Source: a bacterium (GTDB lineage: Bacteria; Zhuqueibacterota; Zhuqueibacteria; Residuimicrobiales; Krinioviventaceae). Taken from it: 64,000 bases of DNA. Below, piece after piece: positions 51,846-60,178 of the stretch. How positions within the stretch are numbered: the first letter of the stretch is position 1; every line of letters begins with the position of its first letter. A program made the translations under genes and the position numbers. The stretch spans positions 1-64,000 of the forward strand of contig JAKQIY010000028.1 in the NCBI GenBank assembly GCA_029561455.1, in the 5' to 3' direction. Under the pieces are notes generated by a model. The model was not told the origin of the DNA. It searched no databases and worked only from the letters and a program-made list of their open reading frames with translations.

Positions 51846-53912
51846 CTAGAATTTTTCAAATTCAGAATCTTTGGTGTCATTAACCGGTGCAGCATGTTCC
51901 AGTTTTATGTGTACACCCTTTTTGTTATTTTTCGGTTTGCTGCCGTTGGTTCCACCGGATAAATTTTTAATATGGGATACTTGTTGTACCTGGTGAACCT
52001 GGTGAACCTGCTGACGTACTGCTTTTTTTTGCATTCCGGATATTTTGAAATATTCTATTGTGCTTTGCAATTGTTCTGCCTGGCTAGCTAATTCTTCCGA
52101 AGTGGACGACATTTCTTCGGAAACCGAAGCGTTCTGCTGAATCACCTCATCCAGTTGTTGAATAGCTTTATTTATTTGCAGCGCTCCTTCGTTCTGTTCT
52201 GTGCTCGCGGCATTGATTTCCTGTACCAGATCGGCAGTGCGCTTAATATCCGGCACAAGTTGTTTTAACATATCGCCGGCGCGCTGAGCAACCTCTACAC
52301 TCGAACCTGCTAAAGTACTGATTTCCGCTGCAGTTTGCTGACTTCTTTCCGCTAATTTCCGTACACCATCAGCTACTACTGCAAACCCTTTACCATGTTC
52401 TCCGGCGCGCGCCGCTTCAATTGCAGCATTCAAAGCCAGCAAATCAGTTTGCCTGGCGATTTCGACAATAATGGAAATTTTACTGGCAATTTCAGTCATT
52501 GCAGAAACTGCACTTGACACGGCCTTACCGCTTTCATCGGCATCCTGGGAGGCTTTTAAAGCAATTTTTTCCGTTTGCTGGGCGTTATCGGCATTGGCCT
52601 GAATGTTTGAACTCATTTGCTCCATCGAGGATGAAGCCTCTTCCGCAGCGGATGCCTGTTCGCTGGCGCCCTGCGACATTTGCTGGGCGCTGGCGCTCAA
52701 TTGCTGACTGCCGGAATTCACGTTTTCGACGGCGCTGATCACCTCGCCGACAACATTACGTAATTTTTCGACCATATACTGCAATGCCTTGGCTAACTGA
52801 CCGATTTCATCTTTTTGATCTACATCAATTGTAGCATCCAGGTTCCCATCAGCTACTTGTTGAGCAAAAGTAACCCCTTTAAATAAAGGACCGGTGATGA
52901 TACGCGTCATAACAATTGCCAGGAACAAGCCAATAATTAAAGCAACACATAATCCAATGACCATTGCCCGGGACGATGTATTCAACAAACTTGTGGCATG
53001 TTCAGAAATTTTTGTGGTATTATCTATCCCGGCCTTAGCAGTTGCTTGGGCTTCAGCTAATACCTTGTGACCGGTTTCAACTCTTTTCAAATTTAATTCC
53101 TCGAGTTTGAGCCAATCTTCTATAACTGCCTGGCTGTACTCTTTGTAACTTTCCGCATTTTTTTTGACAAGATTTAACTGATTGATATTTACCGCCTGTT
53201 TGGTTAGAGGCATCAACTCTTCGATTTTTTCATTTATCTTTTCAAACTGGTTTAATACGGATTTATAAGTTTCCGGGGTTCTTTGCGCCTGAGATTTCCA
53301 AAAAGCGATACGGATGTTATCGCCAAATTCAATTACTTCAGTGATGGTGTTAATTTTTTTCAAACGCGAAGTTAAATCGCTGCCTTTTTTTCCACTGGCA
53401 ATTTCAGCGCTGAATGATTGATTTTGAGATTGCAAATAAGCATTACAATTCTCTACAAATAAATTTGCAGCTTGATTCATAGAAATTTCCAATTCATTCA
53501 TAGCTTTATTAAGAGTTACTGTTTCTTTAACCTCGGCTTCATATTCATTAACAGCAATATCCACCTTTTCCACGGCTTCGTTAAGCTTAATTAAATTCGC
53601 TGATTCATTGGCTAATTTTTTAGCATTTTCTATCTCATCCTGAACTATAGCCAGATATTTTAATCCTTCATTTAAAAATTTTTCCTCGGCAGTATAATTA
53701 TAACCTCTGATATTATACATTGTTAATAACGAATTTCGCTCTATTTCATTGGCGACTTGGACTTCGGGAACATATTCATGTGATAGCTGCTTGGACTGCA
53801 CATTGACCCGTGCCATGTTTATTATGGCCATTGCACCAATAAATAATGATATTGCTAATATCGATCCAAAACCGATAAACAACTTGACACCTAGTTTTAA
53901 ATTTTTTAACAT
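51846..53912 (-). CDS. Methyl-accepting chemotaxis protein
   Basis: A 688-residue receptor. Membrane segments lie near 9-31 and 315-337, enclosing a helical sensor (four-helix-bundle type) in the periplasm. A HAMP domain follows (ITGPLFKGVTFAQQVADGNL). The signalling hairpin is near 490-525 (LLALNAAIEAARAGEHGKGF), with Gly516 where the tip usually has Glu (VVADGVRKLAERS). The last 50 residues are a flexible linker with a QVHQVHQVQQV stretch, ending EFEKF, which fits the tethering pentapeptide pattern x-aromatic-x-x-aromatic. ATG 53912 is chosen because GGAGGG lies 7 nt upstream. Confidence 0.93.
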   Translation of the reverse strand: MLKNLKLGVKLFIGFGSILAISLFIGAMAIINMARVNVQSKQLSHEYVPEVQVANEIERNSLLTMYNIRGYNYTAEEKFLNEGLKYLAIVQDEIENAKKLANESANLIKLNEAVEKVDIAVNEYEAEVKETVTLNKAMNELEISMNQAANLFVENCNAYLQSQNQSFSAEIASGKKGSDLTSRLKKINTITEVIEFGDNIRIAFWKSQAQRTPETYKSVLNQFEKINEKIEELMPLTKQAVNINQLNLVKKNAESYKEYSQAVIEDWLKLEELNLKRVETGHKVLAEAQATAKAGIDNTTKISEHATSLLNTSSRAMVIGLCVALIIGLFLAIVMTRIITGPLFKGVTFAQQVADGNLDATIDVDQKDEIGQLAKALQYMVEKLRNVVGEVISAVENVNSGSQQLSASAQQMSQGASEQASAAEEASSSMEQMSSNIQANADNAQQTEKIALKASQDADESGKAVSSAVSAMTEIASKISIIVEIARQTDLLALNAAIEAARAGEHGKGFAVVADGVRKLAERSQQTAAEISTLAGSSVEVAQRAGDMLKQLVPDIKRTADLVQEINAASTEQNEGALQINKAIQQLDEVIQQNASVSEEMSSTSEELASQAEQLQSTIEYFKISGMQKKAVRQQVHQVHQVQQVSHIKNLSGGTNGSKPKNNKKGVHIKLEHAAPVNDTKDSEFEKF

Positions 53913-53941
53913 TTTAAAACCCTCCACTATAATATTATTAA

Positions 53942-54484
53942 TCAGGCAACCTGTTCAACAGTGTTTTTTCTGGCTTTTTTATTTTTTTCTTCCGGCTTGT
54001 CTTCAATAGAGTCTTTTAAAAGATTGATCTCTGTTAAAGTAAAGACTTTATTGATGTCCAGAATAATTACAAAACTTTCTTTGTGCTTTCCCATACCTTT
54101 AATAAATTCAGTATTCAGACGAGTTCCCACTTTGGGCGCCGGCTCGATCATATCCGGGTCCATTTCAAATACTTCTTTAACGGAATTGGCCAGGGCGCCA
54201 ATCAGAGTCTTTTCCCCATTAATAACTACTTCCACAATAATGATACAGGTATCGCGGGTTTGTTCAATTTTCGGCAACCCGAAATTGATACACATATCTA
54301 TGACCGGAACGACACTCCCCCGTAAATTTATTACTCCCAGCATGTAATCGGGGGTCCGGGGTACCTTGGTAATTCTTGTGTAATCGAGCACTTCCCGAAC
54401 CTGGGTAATTTCCAGGGCATATTGTTCCTTGTCCAGATAAAAACTGAGATACTGTGTCCTTTCGGTAATTGTTTCTACTGGCAT
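53942..54484 (-). CDS. cheW: Chemotaxis coupling protein CheW
   Basis: A 180-residue CheW-domain protein (QYLSFYLDKEQYALEITQVREVL, PDYMLGVINLRGSVVPVIDM, GMGKHKESFVIILDINKVF). It couples the receptor to CheA. The C-terminal 25 residues are a charged extension (IEDKPEEKNKKARKN) not found in minimal CheW proteins. ATG 54484 is preferred because GGAGGT is 5 nt upstream; a TTG 13 codons earlier has no ribosome site. The 157-nt gap before it (54485-54641) is larger than elsewhere in the operon. Confidence 0.93.
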   Translation of the reverse strand: MPVETITERTQYLSFYLDKEQYALEITQVREVLDYTRITKVPRTPDYMLGVINLRGSVVPVIDMCINFGLPKIEQTRDTCIIIVEVVINGEKTLIGALANSVKEVFEMDPDMIEPAPKVGTRLNTEFIKGMGKHKESFVIILDINKVFTLTEINLLKDSIEDKPEEKNKKARKNTVEQVA

Positions 54485-54641
54485 TTGTACCTCCACAGTT
54501 AATAAGACTTGATTTATTGTCAATTCAAAACCCTGGAATTAGCACCAGTGTCGTTATTCATCTCATTAGTATTTCGCCGTTCGGATCCGCGTTCCAGAGA
54601 ATTATTATTTCACTTACAACCGGTATTCATTTTTTTCGAGA

Positions 54642-56732
54642 TCAGGTATAGGTATTCCTTTCCAATTTTACCGCTTCCTGCTCCAGTTTGATAAGATCAA
54701 GAATCAAAGCTACAGAGCCGTCGCCGAGAATCGTGGCGCCGGATACGCCTTTAATATCTTTATATACTTTACCTAACGACTTGATAACAGTCTGATGTCC
54801 GCCAATGACCCTGTCGACCGCAAATCCAAATTGTTTGGCATTAATTGATGCAATAACAATTTGTTCCATCGCGGGTTTGCCGCCATTTATATTAAAATGG
54901 TCTCTTAACCGTAAATAAGGTACCAGCTTTCCCCGGACATTAACGGTTCGCCGTCCATTCTGGTTTTCAATGATCGCATCGGATAATTCAATGCACTCTT
55001 CAACGGCAGACAAAGGGAATATAAAATGTTCGTTATCGATTCTTGCCAACAAACCGTCGATAATAGCCAAAGTGAGTGGCAATACCAGGGTAATTGCCGT
55101 TTCCTGCCCGGGAATACTGGAAATTTGAATAGAGCCATTCATTGATGTAATAGCCTTACCAACCACATCCATGCCTACTCCCCGCCCTGATACATTAGAA
55201 ACTGTGGCGCTGGTTGAAAATCCCGGTAAAAAAATAAAATCAAAAATTTCAGTTTCACTCAACTCTGCATCGTTCCTTACCAAACCTTTTTCTACTGCTT
55301 TGGCAAAAATACTATTTTTATCGAGACCCTTGCCGTCATCTGTAATTTTTATAAACACATTAGCCCCGGAATGAACAGCTTCCAGCCTGATTATTCCCTT
55401 TGAAGGTTTGCCCTTTTGTTTGCGAACCTGTGGCGATTCAATACCATGATCAACCGCGTTACGGATAAGATGGATCAAAGGATCACTCAGTTTTTCAATT
55501 AAAGTTTTGTCCAGTTCGGTCTCTTCGCCCGCGGTTAGTAGTTCCACATCTTTACCCAGTTCCACTGACAAATCACGCACCAGGCGGCGAAATTTTTCAA
55601 ACATGGTCCCAATGGCAAGCATACGCAAACTCATCACATTATCACGTAATTCCGAAGTCAATAATTCTACCTGTTCGGAAATTAATACTGCATCAATTTC
55701 ACGGGTGCGATGCGCAAATTGCGCCAATCTGGCCTGAACTGTAACAAACTCCCCTACAAGATCTACCAGCGTATCCAGTTTTTCAGAAGCGACCCGAATG
55801 CTGGTTGTTTTAACCTTTTCAGAGTTTGTTAAAGCTGGTTGCAGTTTTTCTTCCGGTTTTTGTAAAATTATTGAAGCAGGTGTAGTTGAAATAACCGGCT
55901 GATATTTTTGAATAATATCCTTTAAAAATATGGATGCAAGACCACTGGTCGTTTTCAATATCGGGATGATCTCATGTAAAGCTGCATCGGGCAGAGGGCC
56001 GGAATTGTAAAGGCAATCAACCTGTAATTCGGACATGTCCTCAATAAATATGAAAACATCTTTAATATCGTTAATATCTTTTGAGGTGGTAAGAATAATA
56101 TCCCAACAGGTATAACACTCTTCCGGGTTGATCAAATCAAGAGCAGGAATCCCCTCGGGATGAGCAATAATATAGCACTTGCCAAAATTTGCTAATTCAT
56201 TAAAAAGCGATAACGGATTAGTACCAGTAATAAAAATGTTCCTGGCCGGCCTGAAAAATATTCTAAAAGTAGCCAGGTTACTTTCGGAATCTTGTTCCGG
56301 CTCGTCGCTAATTTTTTGCAGCGTATCCAGAGATTTAAGATTGGGTGGCTTGTCAATTACCGGAATCAATTTTCTCAGAGCATCGGTTATTTGTTTACCG
56401 GTTTCCCCATCTGCGGGCTTTTCGGTAAAGGCGGCTTCCAATAAAGAACGAATATGATCACAAGCAGCAAGAACCAACCCGATCAACTCTTTGCCGACAG
56501 ACATTTTATCGTTGCGTACCAGGTCGAAAACAGTTTCGAGATCATGAGTAAATGCGGCAATATCGGTAAAGCCAAACATAGCGCCGGATCCTTTTATGGT
56601 ATGCATGGCGCGAAATACCTTGCCGATTAATTCTTTATCAGTCGGGTATTTTTCCAGTTCCAGCAACGAAGACTCGAGTTCCAGTAATAATTCACCAGCT
56701 TCTTCGCGATAGACATTTTTAAAATTTTCCAT
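54642..56732 (-). CDS. cheA: Chemotaxis histidine kinase CheA
   Basis: A 696-residue CheA. The HPt domain has its phosphorylation site at H44 (RAMHTIKGSGAMFG). A poorly conserved P2-like region follows (about 150-290), then the dimerisation helices (SEKLDTLVDLVGEFVTVQARL), the ATPase domain (HLIRNAVDHGIE, DDGKGLD, GRGVGMDVV) and the CheW-like P5 domain. It passes phosphate to CheY (56754-57119) and CheB. It is transcribed just after cheY with a 21-nt gap. Confidence 0.95.
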   Translation of the reverse strand: MENFKNVYREEAGELLLELESSLLELEKYPTDKELIGKVFRAMHTIKGSGAMFGFTDIAAFTHDLETVFDLVRNDKMSVGKELIGLVLAACDHIRSLLEAAFTEKPADGETGKQITDALRKLIPVIDKPPNLKSLDTLQKISDEPEQDSESNLATFRIFFRPARNIFITGTNPLSLFNELANFGKCYIIAHPEGIPALDLINPEECYTCWDIILTTSKDINDIKDVFIFIEDMSELQVDCLYNSGPLPDAALHEIIPILKTTSGLASIFLKDIIQKYQPVISTTPASIILQKPEEKLQPALTNSEKVKTTSIRVASEKLDTLVDLVGEFVTVQARLAQFAHRTREIDAVLISEQVELLTSELRDNVMSLRMLAIGTMFEKFRRLVRDLSVELGKDVELLTAGEETELDKTLIEKLSDPLIHLIRNAVDHGIESPQVRKQKGKPSKGIIRLEAVHSGANVFIKITDDGKGLDKNSIFAKAVEKGLVRNDAELSETEIFDFIFLPGFSTSATVSNVSGRGVGMDVVGKAITSMNGSIQISSIPGQETAITLVLPLTLAIIDGLLARIDNEHFIFPLSAVEECIELSDAIIENQNGRRTVNVRGKLVPYLRLRDHFNINGGKPAMEQIVIASINAKQFGFAVDRVIGGHQTVIKSLGKVYKDIKGVSGATILGDGSVALILDLIKLEQEAVKLERNTYT

Positions 56733-56753
56733 GCCCTCTTTCCCTGTCGCCCG

Positions 56754-57119
56754 TTAGCCTACTACTTTTTTAACCACATTAACAAGCTGATCGGGTTTGA
56801 ACGGTTTAACGATCCAGCCGGTAGCTCCGGCAGTTCGGCCTTGCTGTTTTTTATCTTCCTGGGACTCTGTAGTCAGCATGATGATAGGGGTAAATTTATT
56901 CACAGTATTTGCCCTTATCTGTTTGATCAACTCAATTCCATCAATATTTGGCATATTTAAATCTGCCAGGATCAAATCCACTTTTTTGGTGTTCAATTTA
57001 TTAATAGCGTCCTTTCCATCAATAGCTTCCAAAACATCGTAACCGGCGCTTTTTAAAGTAAAACTAACCATTTGCCGAATACTGGCCGAATCATCTACCG
57101 ACATGATTACTTTGTTCAT
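56754..57119 (-). CDS. cheY: Response regulator CheY
   Basis: A 121-residue single receiver domain. D9-D10 bind magnesium, D53 is the phosphorylation site (LADLNMP), with T and K in LTTESQ and VKPF. It is the probable motor-signalling output of CheA. ATG 57119 has GGGAG exactly 7 nt upstream. Neighbours are cheA (downstream) and the STAS gene (upstream). Confidence 0.93.
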   Translation of the reverse strand: MNKVIMSVDDSASIRQMVSFTLKSAGYDVLEAIDGKDAINKLNTKKVDLILADLNMPNIDGIELIKQIRANTVNKFTPIIMLTTESQEDKKQQGRTAGATGWIVKPFKPDQLVNVVKKVVG

Positions 57120-57142
57120 CAAAAATCTCCCGAATCATTATT

Positions 57143-57442
57143 TTACTTTAACTGAAAATATTCTTCATAACCGGAATTGACCAGGAGGTTTTTAAAAATC
57201 TGATTGGCTCCGGCATGAATTGTAAAAGATTTATTTACCTGTACACAGTGTTGCATCATGGCGTACATTAATTGCAGCACAGCGATATCGCTACTTTCAA
57301 CTTTTTCCACATTTATAGCAACTGTTTGATTATTATTAACAGCTTTTAAAAGTTTATCTTTAATATCATGGGCATTATCGATTCCCGCAATACCTTCCAG
57401 AATGACTGCAACGTTTTTTTTACGGGATTTTACTTTATTCAT
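57143..57442 (-). CDS. STAS-domain protein
   Basis: A 99-residue single STAS domain (NVAVILEGIAGIDNAHDIKDKL, QTVAINVEKVESSDIAVLQLM). S and D at the VESSD position recall the phosphorylatable Ser of anti-sigma-factor antagonists. Stand-alone STAS proteins occur in some chemotaxis operons, where their role is not settled. GAGGAG lies 4 nt before the ATG at 57442. It is 23 nt upstream of cheY. Confidence 0.85.
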   Translation of the reverse strand: MNKVKSRKKNVAVILEGIAGIDNAHDIKDKLLKAVNNNQTVAINVEKVESSDIAVLQLMYAMMQHCVQVNKSFTIHAGANQIFKNLLVNSGYEEYFQLK

Positions 57443-57460
57443 GCCACTCCTCACTATGGG

Positions 57461-59326
57461 CTAAAACAATTCCACATTATCGCCAAGTTGATCTGATGAT
57501 GCTGTTACCGGTTGAACAACGGGGTTTATAAAAGTGCTACTTTTTTTAACCTGAATAAAAGAGTTGTGAATTTTTCTTTCCGATTCCATTGTATAATTTT
57601 TATTCATAATATCGACATTTCTTTTTTTAGTATCTCTGTCTGGGCCTGATCCATTATATGTGGTGACCGATAAAATCTTTTCTAACGACATAATCGAATC
57701 GTTTAAAACCTGATCAAAAGTTTTATGCACGGTAATTTGTTCGATTGACGATTCTAAAGCCGATAAAAAGGTTTTACCTTTTATTTCCACTTTTTCCAAT
57801 TGATCATTGAATACTGCAAACATATTATGTAAACTAGTTATCAGGTTACTAAAATCAGTCATCATTTCATTGACTACCTGCTCAATAGTATCTTTTTGTT
57901 CTAGAGCGCTTTTCCCGCCAAGTAGCTCTGTTGCATTATTTGTAATTTCACTCATGTTATCAGCAATGCCAAGTATATGCTCCCTGGTTACATCAGCTAG
58001 CCGTTGTATTCCTTCAGCCAGAATACTTAATGCTGCTCCGTCCCGGTTTAAATGCTCTGCATTTATGATTGCATTTAATGCAATCAAAGTAATTTTTTTA
58101 CCAATTAGTTTTATATCTTTAATAAAATCAGCCATTTCCTGGGACATTGATGAAATTTGATAAATTGAATTATTTAATTCAAAATTGATACGGGCATTTT
58201 CAAATAGCGAATCTTTAATTTGCTCGATACTTTTTTCAGTATCATTACAAAAACTGTTATCATTTTCACCGGATGATTCTAAAAGTTCACGGGTTTTGGT
58301 AACCATAGTCTGCGATATTAATGCGATCCGGGTTTCATTATGGATTAAATTTTCACCAGCCTGTATTATCTCTATACGGGTATTGTTGAGTTGATTGATT
58401 TGCAACTGACAAACATCGGCTACTTTACCAGATAAAACCGAATCATGCTTGTCTGAATTAACGTGTTCAGACGAATTTTCTATTTGTTGTACCAAAGATT
58501 GTAATGCTTCCCGGACATGCTCAATTTTTTGCCTGGCAATATCATGAAACTGTAAAGAACTTATAATTTCTCCCACTCCATTACTAATAACTGAATTTTC
58601 ATTGGTAATTTGATTGATTGACTGGATAGAAAGTTCATGCTTCTTTTGCAAAAGTTTTAAACAATCTAAAAGTTTTTCAATGATCGTATGAGCGTATAAA
58701 CCCTGTTGCAATTTGAAACTAGTTATTTTTGTAATAGTTTTTTCTAATAATATTTTAGAATTAGATAACCCATTTCCAATACTCTCAATTTTAGTTGCAA
58801 CAACATCCGCTAAACTGTTAACATCATTTGAAAGAGCCATAAAGCTGTTATTGTTTTCATGCAAACGGGCGCTTTCAATGCGTGTCGATATACCCAACAT
58901 TCGTAATTCCATAACCAGTCGCATTAATACTTTCAGGGGTGCAGAATTTTTAATTATGCTCTTTAGAATTTTATTAAGGATGCTTATTTTGATATCCAAC
59001 TCATCGGAATTAAATAACAAGTATCGTTTAATGCGGGCTAACATTTCGTCCAGCTGCATAATTACCAATTCCATTTCTTTACCAGATATGGAACTGGTTG
59101 CATTTCTAATTAACTCGGTGAGTAAATTTGAATCGAAAGAAAATTTGCTGATCTCGGAGCCGATTTGTAAAAAATCTTTTTCGGTAGATTGCGTTAATGA
59201 TAATAACTTTTTCCCGACTACTTCGAGCTCACTGATGTAAGATTCATTTTGGGTTACCTCAAGTGTATTTTCATGAACAAAATCATCTCTGACCGACTTG
59301 AGTTTCTCTACTGCATTTAATATCAT
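57461..59326 (-). CDS. Soluble MCP-like signalling protein with two degenerate hairpins
   Basis: A 621-residue all-helical, coiled-coil protein with no membrane segment. Residues about 415-470 resemble the receptor signalling hairpin, but the tip is altered (ITLIALNAIINAEHLNRDGAALS...). A second similar segment (RMLGISTRIESARLHENNN, about 140-180) repeats the idea near the N-terminus. The SLQFHDIARQKIEHVR segment between them is a recurring element in soluble receptor-like proteins. There is no clear ligand-binding domain. It may form cytoplasmic arrays with CheA/CheW or be a decoy. It is 18 nt upstream of the STAS gene. Confidence 0.75.
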   Translation of the reverse strand: MILNAVEKLKSVRDDFVHENTLEVTQNESYISELEVVGKKLLSLTQSTEKDFLQIGSEISKFSFDSNLLTELIRNATSSISGKEMELVIMQLDEMLARIKRYLLFNSDELDIKISILNKILKSIIKNSAPLKVLMRLVMELRMLGISTRIESARLHENNNSFMALSNDVNSLADVVATKIESIGNGLSNSKILLEKTITKITSFKLQQGLYAHTIIEKLLDCLKLLQKKHELSIQSINQITNENSVISNGVGEIISSLQFHDIARQKIEHVREALQSLVQQIENSSEHVNSDKHDSVLSGKVADVCQLQINQLNNTRIEIIQAGENLIHNETRIALISQTMVTKTRELLESSGENDNSFCNDTEKSIEQIKDSLFENARINFELNNSIYQISSMSQEMADFIKDIKLIGKKITLIALNAIINAEHLNRDGAALSILAEGIQRLADVTREHILGIADNMSEITNNATELLGGKSALEQKDTIEQVVNEMMTDFSNLITSLHNMFAVFNDQLEKVEIKGKTFLSALESSIEQITVHKTFDQVLNDSIMSLEKILSVTTYNGSGPDRDTKKRNVDIMNKNYTMESERKIHNSFIQVKKSSTFINPVVQPVTASSDQLGDNVELF

Positions 59327-59379
59327 GTGTTCCCCGTAACGTTAAATAACTAATTATTTTTATTTTATTTTATGTGCAA

Positions 59380-59790
59380 TTATTTTACATTCTCTGGAAT
59401 ATTAAAACCAATTTCACTGATTTTTGTATATAACTTTTTGGGAGTAATGGGCTTTACTATATAAGACATGGCGCCACCCTGACAAAAGGCTTTCATAATA
59501 TTTACCTGATCATCAAGCGCAGTCGTCATAATGACTTTGACGCCATTGTTGAAAATATTGTGCTTTTTTTCAATTTTACGTATCTCAATTAAGGCCTCCT
59601 GGCCATTCAAAACCGGCATCATTATATCCATACAAATAAGGTCATACGGTTTGTTTTGAGTTAAACCTGCAGTAAAAGCATCTATTGCCTGAGCGCCATC
59701 AACCACAAGGTCGCACTCTGCAAATGGGGATAATAACTGTTGCAAAACCAATCCACTAATTCTTTCATCTTCAACAATGAGCACTCGCAA
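59380..59790 (-). CDS. Single-domain response regulator
   Basis: A 136-residue receiver domain. E7-D8 bind metal, D55 (CMDIMMP) is the phosphorylation site, with TTALDD and VKPITP. It has no output domain and differs from the CheY at 56754-57119, so the operon has two stand-alone receivers. It starts with TTG; AAGGAG lies exactly 7 nt upstream. It is the first gene of the chemotaxis run as seen here. Confidence 0.9.
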   Translation of the reverse strand: MRVLIVEDERISGLVLQQLLSPFAECDLVVDGAQAIDAFTAGLTQNKPYDLICMDIMMPVLNGQEALIEIRKIEKKHNIFNNGVKVIMTTALDDQVNIMKAFCQGGAMSYIVKPITPKKLYTKISEIGFNIPENVK

Positions 59791-60178
59791 TCTTGATCTC
59801 CTTTAGCAATAAACAGGTAAAATTTACCTCCAGTTGAAAACTTTATTATGGTTGAATAAAACGATTATGAAAATGCAAAAAAATTAAGTATGTTTTTTAA
59901 TTTAAATTTCAATTTTATTACTTTTTCAATTGTGAATTTTAAATGATAACTCTATTTTTCAGAAATTTCTATGAGAATATCATATTTGTATTAAAAAAAC
60001 AGCTGGTTTTCGAATATAATGGCCTGCATATCAAGGGATATTAGTTTTTTGCAGTTATTTTTCATTTTGCGAAATCTATGCCAGAAATCACATTTTTAAA
60101 TAATATTCTTTTAAAAAACATAATTAAAAGCATATATAAACAATTATTTAGTTAATTTTTTTAAAATTAAAATAATTA
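59791..60178. other. AT-rich gap before the chemotaxis operon
   Basis: No gene is seen. The stretch is strongly AT-rich with poly-A and poly-T runs and is likely to hold the promoter of the chemotaxis operon (minus strand) and the end of the hybrid-kinase transcript. No hairpin terminator is obvious. Confidence 0.5.

Noticed and set aside
57461-59326. C-terminal NVELF of the soluble MCP-like protein as a CheR-tethering pentapeptide
   Set aside because: The second position is Val rather than an aromatic residue, so it does not fit the pattern.
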